Below are positions 8,833-18,762 of a DNA stretch of 64,000 bases, piece by piece. The DNA is taken from NCBI RefSeq assembly GCF_000733475.1, contig NZ_JPFK01000005.1:496001-560000 (forward strand), written 5' to 3'. The notes beneath the pieces are model-generated. The model ran no database searches. It was not told the DNA's origin and worked only from the letters and a program-made list of their open reading frames with translations. The position numbers were made by a program, and so were the translations under genes. This stretch comes from Mangrovimonas yunxiaonensis (GTDB lineage Bacteria > Bacteroidota > Bacteroidia > Flavobacteriales > Flavobacteriaceae). How positions within the stretch are numbered: position 1 is the stretch's first letter; every line of letters begins with the position of its first letter.

Positions 8833-9870
8833 ATGAAATATACCACATTACCACATACCGATATAAAAGTTAGTAAAATATGTTTGGGAACCATGACCTG
8901 GGGAAACCAGAATACCCAGCAAGAAGGTTTCGAGCAAATGAATTTTGCCTTGGATCAAGGTGTGAATTTTTTTGATACGGCAGAGCTGTACCCCGTGCCT
9001 GCATGTGCAGAAACCTATGCAGAAACCGAACGTATTATTGGGCAATGGTTTCAAGAAACAAATAATAGGGATAAGGTAGTTCTGGCCACCAAAATAGCCG
9101 GTAATGGCGATTATACATCGCATATAAGAACCAATGGGTTTTCAAAAGAAGCTTTGCACGATGCGGTTAACAACAGCCTTAAGCGGTTAAAAACCGATTA
9201 TATAGACTTGTATCAATTGCACTGGCCAGAGCGGCAGACCAATACGTTTGGAGTGCGCGATTTTAAGTACAATTCCAACGACGCCTGGCAGGATAATTTT
9301 AAGGCGGTGTTAGAAACGCTTCAAGATATTGTTAAATCGGGAAAAATTAGGCAAGTGGGGATTTCCAACGAAAAAGCGTGGGGAGCAATGCGCTATCTGG
9401 AAGATGCTAAAAAATACAACTTGCCAAGAATGGTAACCATTCAAAACCCGTATTCGCTTTTAAACAGGACGTTTGAAGGTGATTTGGCCGAAGTTTCCAT
9501 GAGGGAGAATATGGGCCTGTTGGCGTACTCACCAATGGGGTTTGGGGTGCTTTCTGGGAAATATATACAGGGCACCGATACTGCCAAGTCCAGACTTAAC
9601 ATGTTTTCAAGATATAGTAGGTATAGTAGTGCTCAGGCAACTAAAGCAACAAAAGGCTATTTGAAAGTGGCTAAAAATCATGGTCTTAAGCTGTCGCAAA
9701 TGGCTTTAGCCTTTGTTAATCAGCAGTCTTTTTTAACCAGTAATATTATAGGTGCCACAAGCATAGACCAGTTAAAAGAAAATATAGAAAGCATCGCGTT
9801 AGAATTATCGGCAGAGGTGTTAAGTGAAATAAATTTAGTACACGCTCAGACCCCTAATCCTGCACCTTAA
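8833..9870 (+). CDS. Aldo/keto reductase, Tas-like
   Basis: A 345-residue cytosolic NADP(H)-dependent oxidoreductase of the aldo/keto reductase superfamily. The order of motifs matches E. coli Tas closely: LGTMTWGNQN, FFDTAELYPVP with the catalytic Asp and Tyr (about residues 49-54), YIDLYQLHWP, VGISNE, TIQNPYSLLNR and the cofactor-binding IIGATS near the C-terminus. The frame is open to 8812, but the extra residues fall inside the terminator hairpin, so I use the ATG at 8833. The physiological substrate is unknown; Tas-like enzymes act on small carbonyl compounds. It is monocistronic by position, with a terminator before it and a 199-bp gap after. Confidence 0.92.
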   Translation: MKYTTLPHTDIKVSKICLGTMTWGNQNTQQEGFEQMNFALDQGVNFFDTAELYPVPACAETYAETERIIGQWFQETNNRDKVVLATKIAGNGDYTSHIRTNGFSKEALHDAVNNSLKRLKTDYIDLYQLHWPERQTNTFGVRDFKYNSNDAWQDNFKAVLETLQDIVKSGKIRQVGISNEKAWGAMRYLEDAKKYNLPRMVTIQNPYSLLNRTFEGDLAEVSMRENMGLLAYSPMGFGVLSGKYIQGTDTAKSRLNMFSRYSRYSSAQATKATKGYLKVAKNHGLKLSQMALAFVNQQSFLTSNIIGATSIDQLKENIESIALELSAEVLSEINLVHAQTPNPAP

Positions 9871-10069
9871 AGAAAAGCCCTATTCGTTTTGTCGAATAAA
9901 ACAGCATTTCATCTATTAACTTTGTGTTAAGGTAATCTTACCATTGTTTTTTTCTAATTTTAGGAATTCAAATTTTATTGAAGTACACTTAAAGTAATCT
10001 AGCAATATTGTTGGATTATCATTAAGGTATTATTTAAAAAAAACCATAATAACTAACGTATTCTTAAAA
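9871..10069. other. Intergenic leader of the T9SS adhesin gene
   Basis: A 199-bp AT-rich gap. A -7-like element TAACTTTG lies at 9917-9924, but the nearest TTTG is 25 bases upstream, longer than the 19-21 optimum. A small inverted repeat GGTAATCTTACC follows at 9930-9941. The assignment of a promoter here is weak. Confidence 0.35.
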
Positions 10070-13000
10070 ATGAAAAAAATTACATCTTTACTATGTTTTA
10101 GTATTGTCTTTTTAGCTTCATTTTCAGTTTTCTCTCAATTTTCGTTTCCTGCTGATGCAGGGCCTTACACGGTAGCCAATGGCACTCCGGTAACGATTAA
10201 TGTCAACGACGCAGGGAATTCTGGAGGTGTAACAGCGGGACTTTACGACAGTTTTACTGTAACGGCAGATTGGGTTAGCATTAGTAATGCTTGGGACAGT
10301 GAGGCCGGCTTAACCGTAACGACTACTGCCGGTACGGTGGTGATTGATTCGCCAACTTCTGAGACGGATGATAGTGGTGCTATGACCACAATTGAGTTTT
10401 CTGGAGACTTTTCGGGGCTTTACGACCCCTCGGTTGATGGCGCCTTAGATATTGTTATGAACCAATCTTGGTCGGGGTCTTCTGCCGAATGGTCTAACAT
10501 TCAAGTAACCCTGCATTTGCAGCCTACTTGTCCAGAGCCTTCTAATATTGTGACCAATGTAATTGCCACTAACTCTGTAGAGTTGGCTTGGAATTTAGGT
10601 GGTTCGGAAGGCCTATGGGATGTTGAGGTGGTAACAGCCGGAACACCGGCCACAGGAACGCCTACAGAAACGGGGGTGTCTAACCCGCATACGGTTGGTG
10701 GCTTAACAGCGGCTACCGATTACGAATTTTATGTGAGAGCCGATTGTGGTGCCGTAGATGGCGCTAGTGAATGGGTAGGGCCTTTTGCGTTTACCACGGC
10801 ATGCGATGTGTTTACAGCGCCTTTTGTAGAGCCTTTTGATGATAGTTCAACACCTAACTGCTGGACAGAGGCTGGAGACGAGAGCTGGATTTACAGTTTA
10901 GGTGGTGATTATGATGCTGGAGATGCTGGAGATAATACTTCAGGTGGCGGTACCAACTACGCCTGGATTGATGGGTCTGGAACAGCAAATACCGTTAGCA
11001 CATTAACAACACCTTTAGTAGATGTGTCGCCATTAATAGAACCAGCATTATTGTTTTCAGTTTTCAGTGAAAACAGCGACGATGGAACTTACAATACCAT
11101 AGATGTAGAATTTTATGATGGTGCTGCTTGGAATGATGTGTTTTCACTTCAAGGGGCGTCTGGTGGATGGCAAGATGTGGCTATAGATCTTACGACATAC
11201 AATGTTACTGGTGCTGTGCAAGCTAGGTTTACTATTAATACCAATAGCACAGGAGATGCATTTTATAATGATATACTGCTAGATGATGTTGGGTTTAACG
11301 AAGCACCTACATGTTTTAAGCCTATTGGTTTAACAGCAACCGTGCTTTCTGCAAATTCAGTAGAGTTTGGATGGACAGCAGCTGGTTCAGAAGCGTCTTG
11401 GAATATAGAGGTGGTGCCAGCTGGAACGCCTCCAACGGGGACGCCAACCGAAACAGGGGTGTCTAACCCACATACGGTTAATGGCTTAACAGCTGTTACG
11501 GCCTATGATTTTTATGTGCAAGCAGATTGTGGCGCCGTTGATGGTGTTAGCGAATGGGCAGGGGCAGTAAGCGTTACAACACTATGTGATGTTTATGTGC
11601 CAGATTACCTAGAAGATTTTACAACCATTCCAGCCGATTGTTGGGATGAAGCCGATGCAGGAGATCCTACTACTGGCCCTCAAAACTTAGGAGGCGGTTC
11701 ATGGACGGCAGACGGTTACCTTAATAACGGGACTACAGGAGCCTTTAAAATTAACCTTTATACTACAGGTAAGAGCGATTGGATTCTTTCCCCGCAAATT
11801 GATTTAACAGGTGGGCCATTTCAGGTAGAATTTGATTTTGCCGTATTAGATTGGGCTACCACAGATACGCCGGGAGCTTTAGATAGTGATGATCAAGTGC
11901 AATTTTTAATGTCTAACGATGGAGGTGCCACTTGGACAGCATTACAAACATGGGATAATACAGCTACTTTTACAGCGACAGGTACACATTATACCTTCGA
12001 CTTGACGGCTAATAGTGGTGATATTGTTCAATTTGGTGTTTGGGCTTCTGAAGGAGCAACTAGTGGTTCTGTAGACGTTGATGTGTTTTTCGATAACTTT
12101 AGAGTGCGAGAAATTCCTACTTGTCCAGAGCCATCACAACTAGCTGTAAATGCTACTACACCAAACTCTGCCGAGTTAAGTTGGGTGCAGACGGGTACTG
12201 TTTCAGCTTGGAATATAGAAGTGGTGCCTGCAGGCACACCAGCCACAGGCACACCAACCGAAACAGGAGTGTCTAACCCACATACCGTTAATGGCTTAAC
12301 AGCAGCTACCGATTACGAATTTTACGTACAAGCCGATTGTGGCGCCGTTGATGGCGCAAGTACATGGGTAGGGCCTTTTGCGTTTACCACGGCATGCGAT
12401 GTGTTTACAGCGCCTTTTGTAGAGCCTTTTGATGATAGCTCAACACCAAACTGCTGGACAGAGTCTGGAGATGAAAGTTGGATTTATGATACTAATGGAG
12501 GTTATGCCGCTGCAAATGCAGGAGACAATACTGTTGGCGGAGGCACCAATTACGCATGGATAGATGGATCAGGGACAGCAAATACAATTAGTATACTAAC
12601 AACACCTTTAATAGATGTATCGCCATTAACAACACCTGCATTATTCTTTTCAATTTTTAGTGAAAATGAAGACGATGGAACCTATAATACAATTGATGTA
12701 GAATTTTATGATGGAGCAGCATGGACTAATGTTTATACACTTCAAGGATCATCAGGCGGATGGAATGATATGATTATTGACCTGTCTACATATACAATTA
12801 CAGGACCAGTACAAGCTAGGTTTACAGTTAATACAAACAGTCCAGGTTCTGCATTTTATAACGATATTTTAGTAGATGATGTTGGGTTTAACGAAGCCCC
12901 TACCTGTTTTAAACCAATAAATTTAACAGCTACTGTATTATCTTATACATCTGTTGAAGTAAGCTGGACTGCCGTTGGGCCTGAAGGTTCGTGGAATATT

Positions 13001-15838
13001 GAATACGGACCATCTGGCTTTGTTCCTGGAACAGGCGCTGGAACGGTTGTAAATGGAGTAACGAACCCTTATCAAATTTCAGGATTAGATGCCAATACAA
13101 ATTACGATTTTTATGTACAGGCCGATTGTGGTGCTGTAGATGGTGTTAGTGAGTGGGCTGGAACCGGATCTTTCTTTACAGGATATTGCGAGTCTGTGCC
13201 AACAAGTAACGACGGGAACGGTGTGGGCAATGTACAAATTGTAACAACAGATTTCCCGAGTTTTGGCGATGTAACCTATGAAGACCATACGGCTACACCA
13301 GTAGATGCCTTTGCAGGCATATTAACCAATGTTCAAATTACCTTTGTAACTGGGATTCCTTACGATGCCAACATTTGGATAGACTTTAACGACAACTTTA
13401 TTTTTGAAGCCTCAGAATTGGTTTATTCTGGAGAGTCTGCAGGTCAAAACCCAACCACATTAAATGCGTCTTTTACCATGCCGGCAACAGCACCTCTTGG
13501 GCAACATGCCATGAGAATAGGGACAGCAGATTTTGGGCAGTCAACACCAGATCCATGTTATTCAGGATCTTGGGGTGTGACATTGGACTTTATGTTAAAT
13601 ATTCAACAATTATCATGTACGTTGCCAGAAGCCACCTTTACTATGATTGAAGATTGTGATAATGGGCAGGTCTTTGTCGAAGTTGATGTAACCAGTGTAG
13701 GTGATGCAACGAGTTTGTTAATTTCAAATAACGTAGACGCTTCATTAGAGCAACAAATAACAGATGTAGGAACGTACCAAATTGGACCTTTTGCCCTAGA
13801 TCAAAGTATTACCATGTCTCTAATTAATGAGCAAAATACCGATTGTACAATTATTAGTCAGTCATTCTTGTCATCTTGTCCAACCTACTGTTTAGATGCG
13901 TTGCCTATTTGTGCGAGCGATTTGGTATATCCAAGTATTGTTGGTGACCAAGTAGCGCCAGATTATTTAGATTACGGATGTTTGGGCTCACAACCAGACC
14001 CACAATGGAACTCTATATATTTTGATCAAGCAGGGGATTATCAATTCTCGTTAAACCAAAACACACAACCAGATGGTTCTGGAACTGGTTTAGATATTGA
14101 TTTTATTGTATGGGGGCCATTTAATAGTCAAGATGGAGCTTGTTTCCAGTTGTTGCCAGAAACCCAAGCGGATTGTAGTTATTCTGCTACTGCAGAAGAA
14201 ACCATAAACCTTAATGGGGTGCAAGCTGGAGATGTATTCATTATATTAATAACCAACTATTCACAACAAAATGGATATTACACCTTTACACAGGATTCTG
14301 GACCTACAGATGGAACAAACTGTAGCGTAGTATGTGATGTGGTTATAGAAGAAGTAGGCGGCATAGACGTAACAGCTACCGATACAGTTGATTTTTGTGG
14401 TGAAACAAGTGTGACCATAGAAGCCAGCTCGCCTTATGCTGATGAATTTGATTGGTATGTAAACGGCTTTTATCAAGCTACAACAACAACACCTACCTTC
14501 GAGGCTACAACCTCAGGTCAGTACTTTGTTATTTCTAGAGGCGATGTGTGCGATGGAAATTACCAATCTGAAATGCTTACTATAAACCTATACGATGATA
14601 CTGGCTTTGCAGTGCAACCTGATGATATGACCGTATGTGATGCAGATGGGTTTGCCGACTTTGATTTAGAGTCTCAAACAGCTCAAATTTTAGACGGTCA
14701 ATCTGATACAGATTTTTCAGTAACATACTATGCTACCTTAGTAGAAGCAGAAGCTGGAGATAACTCAGTGGCACTTACATCACCTTATACCAATACAGAT
14801 AATCCACAAACTATTTATGTAAGAGTAGAGGATATTGACGCTGTAAATACAGGTTCTGATTGTTATACCATAGTTCAGTTCTCTCTTGTTGTAACATTAG
14901 AAGATGATCCGTCATTTACACTAAATGCTACTTGCGATGGCGCTACAGCCACAGTAACAGGTACTACAGGCGGAACATTTGCCTTTAGCCCTGAACCTGG
15001 AGATGATGCAGTAATAAACGTCCAAACAGGTGAAATTACAGGCGGCACACCAGGAAGCTCTTATACCGTAGTTTATACCACAGCAGGAAACTGCCCTATG
15101 TCTTCAACGCAAACAGTAACGGCGCTACCAGCCGAGGATGCGTCATTTACCATGACACCAACTTGCGACGGTGCAACAGCAACTGTAACAGGAGATGCAG
15201 GTGGAACGTTCACAACAAGCGATAACATAGATGTTGACCCTGTTACTGGTGAGGTTACAGGAGGCGAATATGGCGCACAGTATACCGTAACGTATACCAC
15301 GGCGGGTAATTGTCCAACAGCTGCGACACAAACATTCACAGTATTGCCTTTCGAAGATGCATCGTTTATGATGACACCAGATGTATGTGGTGCCATAGCA
15401 ACTGTTATGGGCGATGAAGGTGGTGAATTTGCCTTTGCAAATGCACCAACAGACAGTGCCGTTATTAATAGTGAAACAGGACAAATAACCGAAGGAAGTG
15501 TGGGTGCTACTTACCAAGTAATGTATACCACCAACGGGCCTTGTCCGCAATATGATGTTGTTAGTGTAACAGTAGAAGTGTGTGCGTTCCCAGAGGTTAT
15601 AACACCTAACGGAGATGCGTACAACCAAGCATTTGATTTGTCTGGATACAACGTTCAAAGCCTTGAAATATTTAACAGGCATGGCGTTAAAATTTTCAGC
15701 AAGCAAAACTACACTAACGAGTTTGAAGGTATTTCAGATGATGGTGAAGAGTTGCCAACAGGAACATACTACTATGTTGTTAAATATCAAGGAAACCAGG
15801 TTAAAACCGCTTGGTTATATATTAACAGAGAGAAGTAA
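10070..15838 (+). CDS. T9SS-exported modular adhesin (Fn3, jelly-roll, GEVED and repeat domains) with type-B sorting tail
   Basis: A 1922-residue secreted or surface protein. A signal peptide (residues 1-22, ending VFSQ) is followed by a beta-rich module. Then come four fibronectin-type-III units starting with PTCPEPS or PTCFKP (about 155, 412, 684, 944), alternating with three MAM/jelly-roll-like units that start CDV (about 244, 506, 776). A GEVED-like domain lies at about 1040-1180, a Cys-rich region at 1181-1420, an Ig-like region at 1421-1610 and three repeats of about 75 residues (1613-1838) built on a CDGATATVTG core. The last 80 residues (VITPNGD to YINREK) are the gliding-motility-associated C-terminal sorting domain (type B). 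The protein is strongly acidic. The next two genes encode PorP/SprF and OmpA-type partners, as expected for type-B cargo. The ligand is unknown. Confidence 0.93.
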   Translation: MKKITSLLCFSIVFLASFSVFSQFSFPADAGPYTVANGTPVTINVNDAGNSGGVTAGLYDSFTVTADWVSISNAWDSEAGLTVTTTAGTVVIDSPTSETDDSGAMTTIEFSGDFSGLYDPSVDGALDIVMNQSWSGSSAEWSNIQVTLHLQPTCPEPSNIVTNVIATNSVELAWNLGGSEGLWDVEVVTAGTPATGTPTETGVSNPHTVGGLTAATDYEFYVRADCGAVDGASEWVGPFAFTTACDVFTAPFVEPFDDSSTPNCWTEAGDESWIYSLGGDYDAGDAGDNTSGGGTNYAWIDGSGTANTVSTLTTPLVDVSPLIEPALLFSVFSENSDDGTYNTIDVEFYDGAAWNDVFSLQGASGGWQDVAIDLTTYNVTGAVQARFTINTNSTGDAFYNDILLDDVGFNEAPTCFKPIGLTATVLSANSVEFGWTAAGSEASWNIEVVPAGTPPTGTPTETGVSNPHTVNGLTAVTAYDFYVQADCGAVDGVSEWAGAVSVTTLCDVYVPDYLEDFTTIPADCWDEADAGDPTTGPQNLGGGSWTADGYLNNGTTGAFKINLYTTGKSDWILSPQIDLTGGPFQVEFDFAVLDWATTDTPGALDSDDQVQFLMSNDGGATWTALQTWDNTATFTATGTHYTFDLTANSGDIVQFGVWASEGATSGSVDVDVFFDNFRVREIPTCPEPSQLAVNATTPNSAELSWVQTGTVSAWNIEVVPAGTPATGTPTETGVSNPHTVNGLTAATDYEFYVQADCGAVDGASTWVGPFAFTTACDVFTAPFVEPFDDSSTPNCWTESGDESWIYDTNGGYAAANAGDNTVGGGTNYAWIDGSGTANTISILTTPLIDVSPLTTPALFFSIFSENEDDGTYNTIDVEFYDGAAWTNVYTLQGSSGGWNDMIIDLSTYTITGPVQARFTVNTNSPGSAFYNDILVDDVGFNEAPTCFKPINLTATVLSYTSVEVSWTAVGPEGSWNIEYGPSGFVPGTGAGTVVNGVTNPYQISGLDANTNYDFYVQADCGAVDGVSEWAGTGSFFTGYCESVPTSNDGNGVGNVQIVTTDFPSFGDVTYEDHTATPVDAFAGILTNVQITFVTGIPYDANIWIDFNDNFIFEASELVYSGESAGQNPTTLNASFTMPATAPLGQHAMRIGTADFGQSTPDPCYSGSWGVTLDFMLNIQQLSCTLPEATFTMIEDCDNGQVFVEVDVTSVGDATSLLISNNVDASLEQQITDVGTYQIGPFALDQSITMSLINEQNTDCTIISQSFLSSCPTYCLDALPICASDLVYPSIVGDQVAPDYLDYGCLGSQPDPQWNSIYFDQAGDYQFSLNQNTQPDGSGTGLDIDFIVWGPFNSQDGACFQLLPETQADCSYSATAEETINLNGVQAGDVFIILITNYSQQNGYYTFTQDSGPTDGTNCSVVCDVVIEEVGGIDVTATDTVDFCGETSVTIEASSPYADEFDWYVNGFYQATTTTPTFEATTSGQYFVISRGDVCDGNYQSEMLTINLYDDTGFAVQPDDMTVCDADGFADFDLESQTAQILDGQSDTDFSVTYYATLVEAEAGDNSVALTSPYTNTDNPQTIYVRVEDIDAVNTGSDCYTIVQFSLVVTLEDDPSFTLNATCDGATATVTGTTGGTFAFSPEPGDDAVINVQTGEITGGTPGSSYTVVYTTAGNCPMSSTQTVTALPAEDASFTMTPTCDGATATVTGDAGGTFTTSDNIDVDPVTGEVTGGEYGAQYTVTYTTAGNCPTAATQTFTVLPFEDASFMMTPDVCGAIATVMGDEGGEFAFANAPTDSAVINSETGQITEGSVGATYQVMYTTNGPCPQYDVVSVTVEVCAFPEVITPNGDAYNQAFDLSGYNVQSLEIFNRHGVKIFSKQNYTNEFEGISDDGEELPTGTYYYVVKYQGNQVKTAWLYINREK
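10771..10845. repeat. Perfect 75-bp direct repeat inside the adhesin gene, copy 1
   Basis: These 75 bases are identical to 12364-12438. The offset of 1593 bp equals 531 codons, so recombination between the copies would add or remove two Fn3 and two jelly-roll modules in frame. The repeat encodes the end of one Fn3 unit and the start of the next CDV module. Confidence 0.9.
12364..12438. repeat. Perfect 75-bp direct repeat inside the adhesin gene, copy 2
   Basis: Second copy of the repeat at 10771-10845. Identity stops abruptly at both ends, but similarity at the protein level continues through the whole 531-residue unit, which points to an old segmental duplication kept homogeneous locally. 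Confidence 0.9.
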
Positions 15839-15863
15839 ACCAACAAACAACTAAAATATTATA

Positions 15864-16778
15864 ATGAAAAAACTATATATAATAATCGTAACAGTTTTGC
15901 TTGCATGGCAAGCACAAGCACAGCAAGATCCACAATATACGCAGTATATGTATAACATGAATGTCGTAAATCCTGCTTATGCTGGATCTGTAGAAGATGC
16001 TATTTCCATAGGCGCGTTATATAGAAGTCAATGGGTTGGTTTAGATGGGGCTCCTAAAACAGGAACCCTCTCTCTCCACTCTCCTGTTGGTAGGCGTGTA
16101 GGTTTGGGACTTTCATTTATTAACGATGAAATAGGTCCTGTAAGTGAAAACAATGTGTATGCAGATTTCTCATACACATTGCCTCTTGGAGGCGAGCATA
16201 AGTTGGCCTTTGGAGTTAAAGCCGGAGCAACGTTTCACGACATTGGGTTAACAAGTCTTCAAGCAATAAATACGGGCGACCCTTTATTAGATGAAAACGT
16301 AAACGAAGTAACCCCTAACATCGGTGCAGGATTGTATTTGTATCAACCAAACAGATACTATGTGTCTTTGTCTATGCCTAACATGTTAAATTCGGTGCAC
16401 TTAGATACCAATGGCCGTAAAATAGGGTCGGAAGTACAGCACTTTTTTGCAGCAGCAGGTTATGTATTTGGTTTGTCTGACAACTTTAAGTTAAAACCAC
16501 ATGCGTTTCTTAAAGCGGCTGTAGATGCACCAGTGAGTTTCGACGTTAATGCCAACCTTTTTATGTACGACCTAGTTGAAGTAGGTGTAGGGTACCGCTT
16601 AGAAGACTCTTTTAGTGGCATGATTAACTTTTTAATCACTCCAAACTTAAGAGTAGGGTACGCTTACGATAACATTCAGTCTGATTTGGATGTAGTGACG
16701 TCTTCTTCACATGAAATTTTCATCAATTTTGATATTAATCTGTCGAAGAAAGTATCGCGTTCACCACGTTACTTCTAA
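15864..16778 (+). CDS. PorP/SprF-family type IX secretion outer-membrane protein
   Basis: A 304-residue outer-membrane beta-barrel-like protein with signal peptide MKKLYIIIVTVLLAWQAQAQ followed by the family hallmark QDPQYTQYMYNMNVVNPAYAG. The rest alternates short strands typical of the PorP/SprF fold and ends FINFDINLSKKVSRSPRYF. Members act with the T9SS; SprF-type paralogues are needed for secretion or attachment of the large type-B adhesin encoded beside them. It starts 25 bp after the adhesin gene and ends 21 bp before the OmpA gene, so the three form one operon. It probably serves the upstream adhesin specifically (inference from adjacency). Confidence 0.95.
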   Translation: MKKLYIIIVTVLLAWQAQAQQDPQYTQYMYNMNVVNPAYAGSVEDAISIGALYRSQWVGLDGAPKTGTLSLHSPVGRRVGLGLSFINDEIGPVSENNVYADFSYTLPLGGEHKLAFGVKAGATFHDIGLTSLQAINTGDPLLDENVNEVTPNIGAGLYLYQPNRYYVSLSMPNMLNSVHLDTNGRKIGSEVQHFFAAAGYVFGLSDNFKLKPHAFLKAAVDAPVSFDVNANLFMYDLVEVGVGYRLEDSFSGMINFLITPNLRVGYAYDNIQSDLDVVTSSSHEIFINFDINLSKKVSRSPRYF

Positions 16779-16799
16779 TAACTACTTAAGCTAAACATT

Positions 16800-18707
16800 A
16801 TGAGAAAAATTAAAATATTTATCACATTAATATTAATGAGTAGTTTAAGTGTAACTGCTCAAAATAAAGATACTCGCGAGGCCGACAAGTATTTTTCTGA
16901 ATACGCGTTTGTTGAGGCCATAGACGCTTACAATAAGTTGGTTGAAAAGGGAAAAGCAGATAGCTATGTATATGCCCAATTAGCAGAAGCCAATTACAAC
17001 ATTTTCAATACAGAAGAAGCCGAAAAATGGTACGCCAAAACTTTAGAGGGTACTGGCGATCAAGACGCCGAAACCATTTATAAGTACGCCCAAATGCTTA
17101 GAGCGAACGGCAAATATGATGCGGCCAATACTTGGATGTCCAAATTTGCGAAAATGGCACCAAAAGACGACAGAGCGAAAGCATTTGTCTCTAACCCAGA
17201 TTATGTTTCTGGAATTTTAAATGCCAAACAAGCTTACGAGGTATCAGAATTGGATATCAACTCTGATGTAACCGATTTTGGTGGAACCATTCAAGATGGG
17301 GTGCTTTACTTTTCATCTGCAAGAAACAATGCTAGACGTGATTACGGCTGGAATGAAGAGCCATTTTTAGACGTTTATCAAGTAGACATGTCGATGGCCG
17401 ATGGTGAAGTATCAGAGCCTGTAAAGGTTTCTGGCGACATCAATACCAGATACCACGAAGGCCTAGTGTCTTTTAGTCCAGATGGCAATACCATGTATTT
17501 TTCGAGAGAAAGCTTCTTTGAAGGCGTTTACGAGAAAAGTACTGATAGCAGAACTAAAATAAGCTACCTGTATTTATACAAAGCTACCAAGCAAGGCGAG
17601 CAATGGGGCAATGTGCAATTGCTTCCGTTTAATGGCGAGGATTACTCGGTTAAAAATGCATCGGTAAGCAAAGATGGTAAGACGCTTTATTTTGCGTCGG
17701 ATATGTCTGGTGGCGTAGGTCAATACGATATTTATAAAGTGGCCATAAATGATGATGGCTCTTATGGAACCGTAGAAAACTTAGGCGATAAGGTAAATAC
17801 TGCAGGCCAAGAAATGTTTCCTTTTTCAAGCGATAACGGAACACTTTACTTTTCTTCAACAGGTCATTTAGGACTAGGAGGATTAGATGTGTTTTATGTA
17901 GATGCGTCTGGGAAAGTTCAAAATATGGGAAGACCAGTTAATAGCAAGTCTGACGATTTAGCATTTTCTATAAACGAAGATTCTGGCGAAGGGTTTGTAT
18001 CGTCTAACAGAAGTGGAGGCTTAGGCAGCGACGATATTTATGCTGTTAAGCGTTTAAAGCCGTGTAATGTAGATTTAACGGTTGTAGTTGTTGATGCTGA
18101 TACCAACAACCCAATATCTGGTGCCGATGTTATTATTGCAGATGCAACAGGACGTGTTGTTTCAACAGGAAAGGCAAACAGCAATGGCGAGGTTTCTTAC
18201 ACTTTGCCTTGTGGCGACACTTTAGAAATTGCAGCTAAATACGAGCAGTACGAAAGCAATAAAGTAACCTTTGGTGGTAGCGAGAAAGAACAAGATATCT
18301 TTCAGGTTAACTTAAAACCAATAGACAAGATTATTGTGAAGGATAGAGTGGTGCTTAACCCAATTTTCTTCGAGTTTGACAAGGCAAACATCACTTCGCA
18401 AGGAGCGTTTGAATTGGATAAGCTTGTAGCGGTTATGAAAAAATATCCGGATATGGTTATTTCTGCAGAATCGCATACCGATAACAGAGGGTCTAAGCGT
18501 TACAACGAGCAATTGTCTGAAAGACGTGCACAATCAACCGTGCAGTACGTTATTTCTAAGGGCATAGAAGCTTCTAGAATTTCTGGTGTAGGTAAAGGTG
18601 AGAACGAACCTAAAGTAGATTGTGGTTCGAACTGTACAGAAGAGCAGCATCAAGATAACAGAAGATCGGAATTTATTATTGTTAGTGGTGGGCCTTCCCA
18701 AGACTAA
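16800..18707 (+). CDS. TPR / PD40 beta-propeller / OmpA-family envelope protein
   Basis: A 635-residue protein of the PorE-like architecture found beside PorP/SprF genes. Signal peptide about 1-20 (ending VTAQ), TPR-like helices about 25-135, WD40/PD40-type propeller repeats about 170-415 (TMYFSRESF, TLYFASDMSGG, TLYFSSTGHLG), a carboxypeptidase-regulatory-like fold about 420-500, and an OmpA domain about 515-630 with FFEFDKANIT, AESHTDNRG and QDNRRSEFII. It is expected in the periplasm, bound to peptidoglycan, linking the secretion or adhesion apparatus to the wall. It is the last gene of the adhesin-porP operon, and a terminator follows 23 bases later. Confidence 0.93.
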   Translation: MRKIKIFITLILMSSLSVTAQNKDTREADKYFSEYAFVEAIDAYNKLVEKGKADSYVYAQLAEANYNIFNTEEAEKWYAKTLEGTGDQDAETIYKYAQMLRANGKYDAANTWMSKFAKMAPKDDRAKAFVSNPDYVSGILNAKQAYEVSELDINSDVTDFGGTIQDGVLYFSSARNNARRDYGWNEEPFLDVYQVDMSMADGEVSEPVKVSGDINTRYHEGLVSFSPDGNTMYFSRESFFEGVYEKSTDSRTKISYLYLYKATKQGEQWGNVQLLPFNGEDYSVKNASVSKDGKTLYFASDMSGGVGQYDIYKVAINDDGSYGTVENLGDKVNTAGQEMFPFSSDNGTLYFSSTGHLGLGGLDVFYVDASGKVQNMGRPVNSKSDDLAFSINEDSGEGFVSSNRSGGLGSDDIYAVKRLKPCNVDLTVVVVDADTNNPISGADVIIADATGRVVSTGKANSNGEVSYTLPCGDTLEIAAKYEQYESNKVTFGGSEKEQDIFQVNLKPIDKIIVKDRVVLNPIFFEFDKANITSQGAFELDKLVAVMKKYPDMVISAESHTDNRGSKRYNEQLSERRAQSTVQYVISKGIEASRISGVGKGENEPKVDCGSNCTEEQHQDNRRSEFIIVSGGPSQD

Positions 18708-18730
18708 CTACCTAATGGTATAAAAAACAA

Positions 18731-18762
18731 AAAGCCTTACTAAAAATAGTAAGGCTTTTTTG
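18731..18762. terminator. Bidirectional terminator between the T9SS operon and rng
   Basis: AAAGCCTTACT and AGTAAGGCTTT pair perfectly with a 6-base loop and have T-runs on both strands. It serves the plus-strand OmpA gene and the convergent minus-strand RNase G gene. Confidence 0.9.

Noticed and set aside
9887-9924. TTTG plus TAACTTTG as a full promoter for the adhesin gene
   Set aside because: The spacing is 25 bases, outside the 19-21 range, so only the -7-like element is mentioned.
15143-15706. 187-codon minus-strand open frame
   Set aside because: Shadow of the repeat region of the adhesin gene; no signal or domain is visible.
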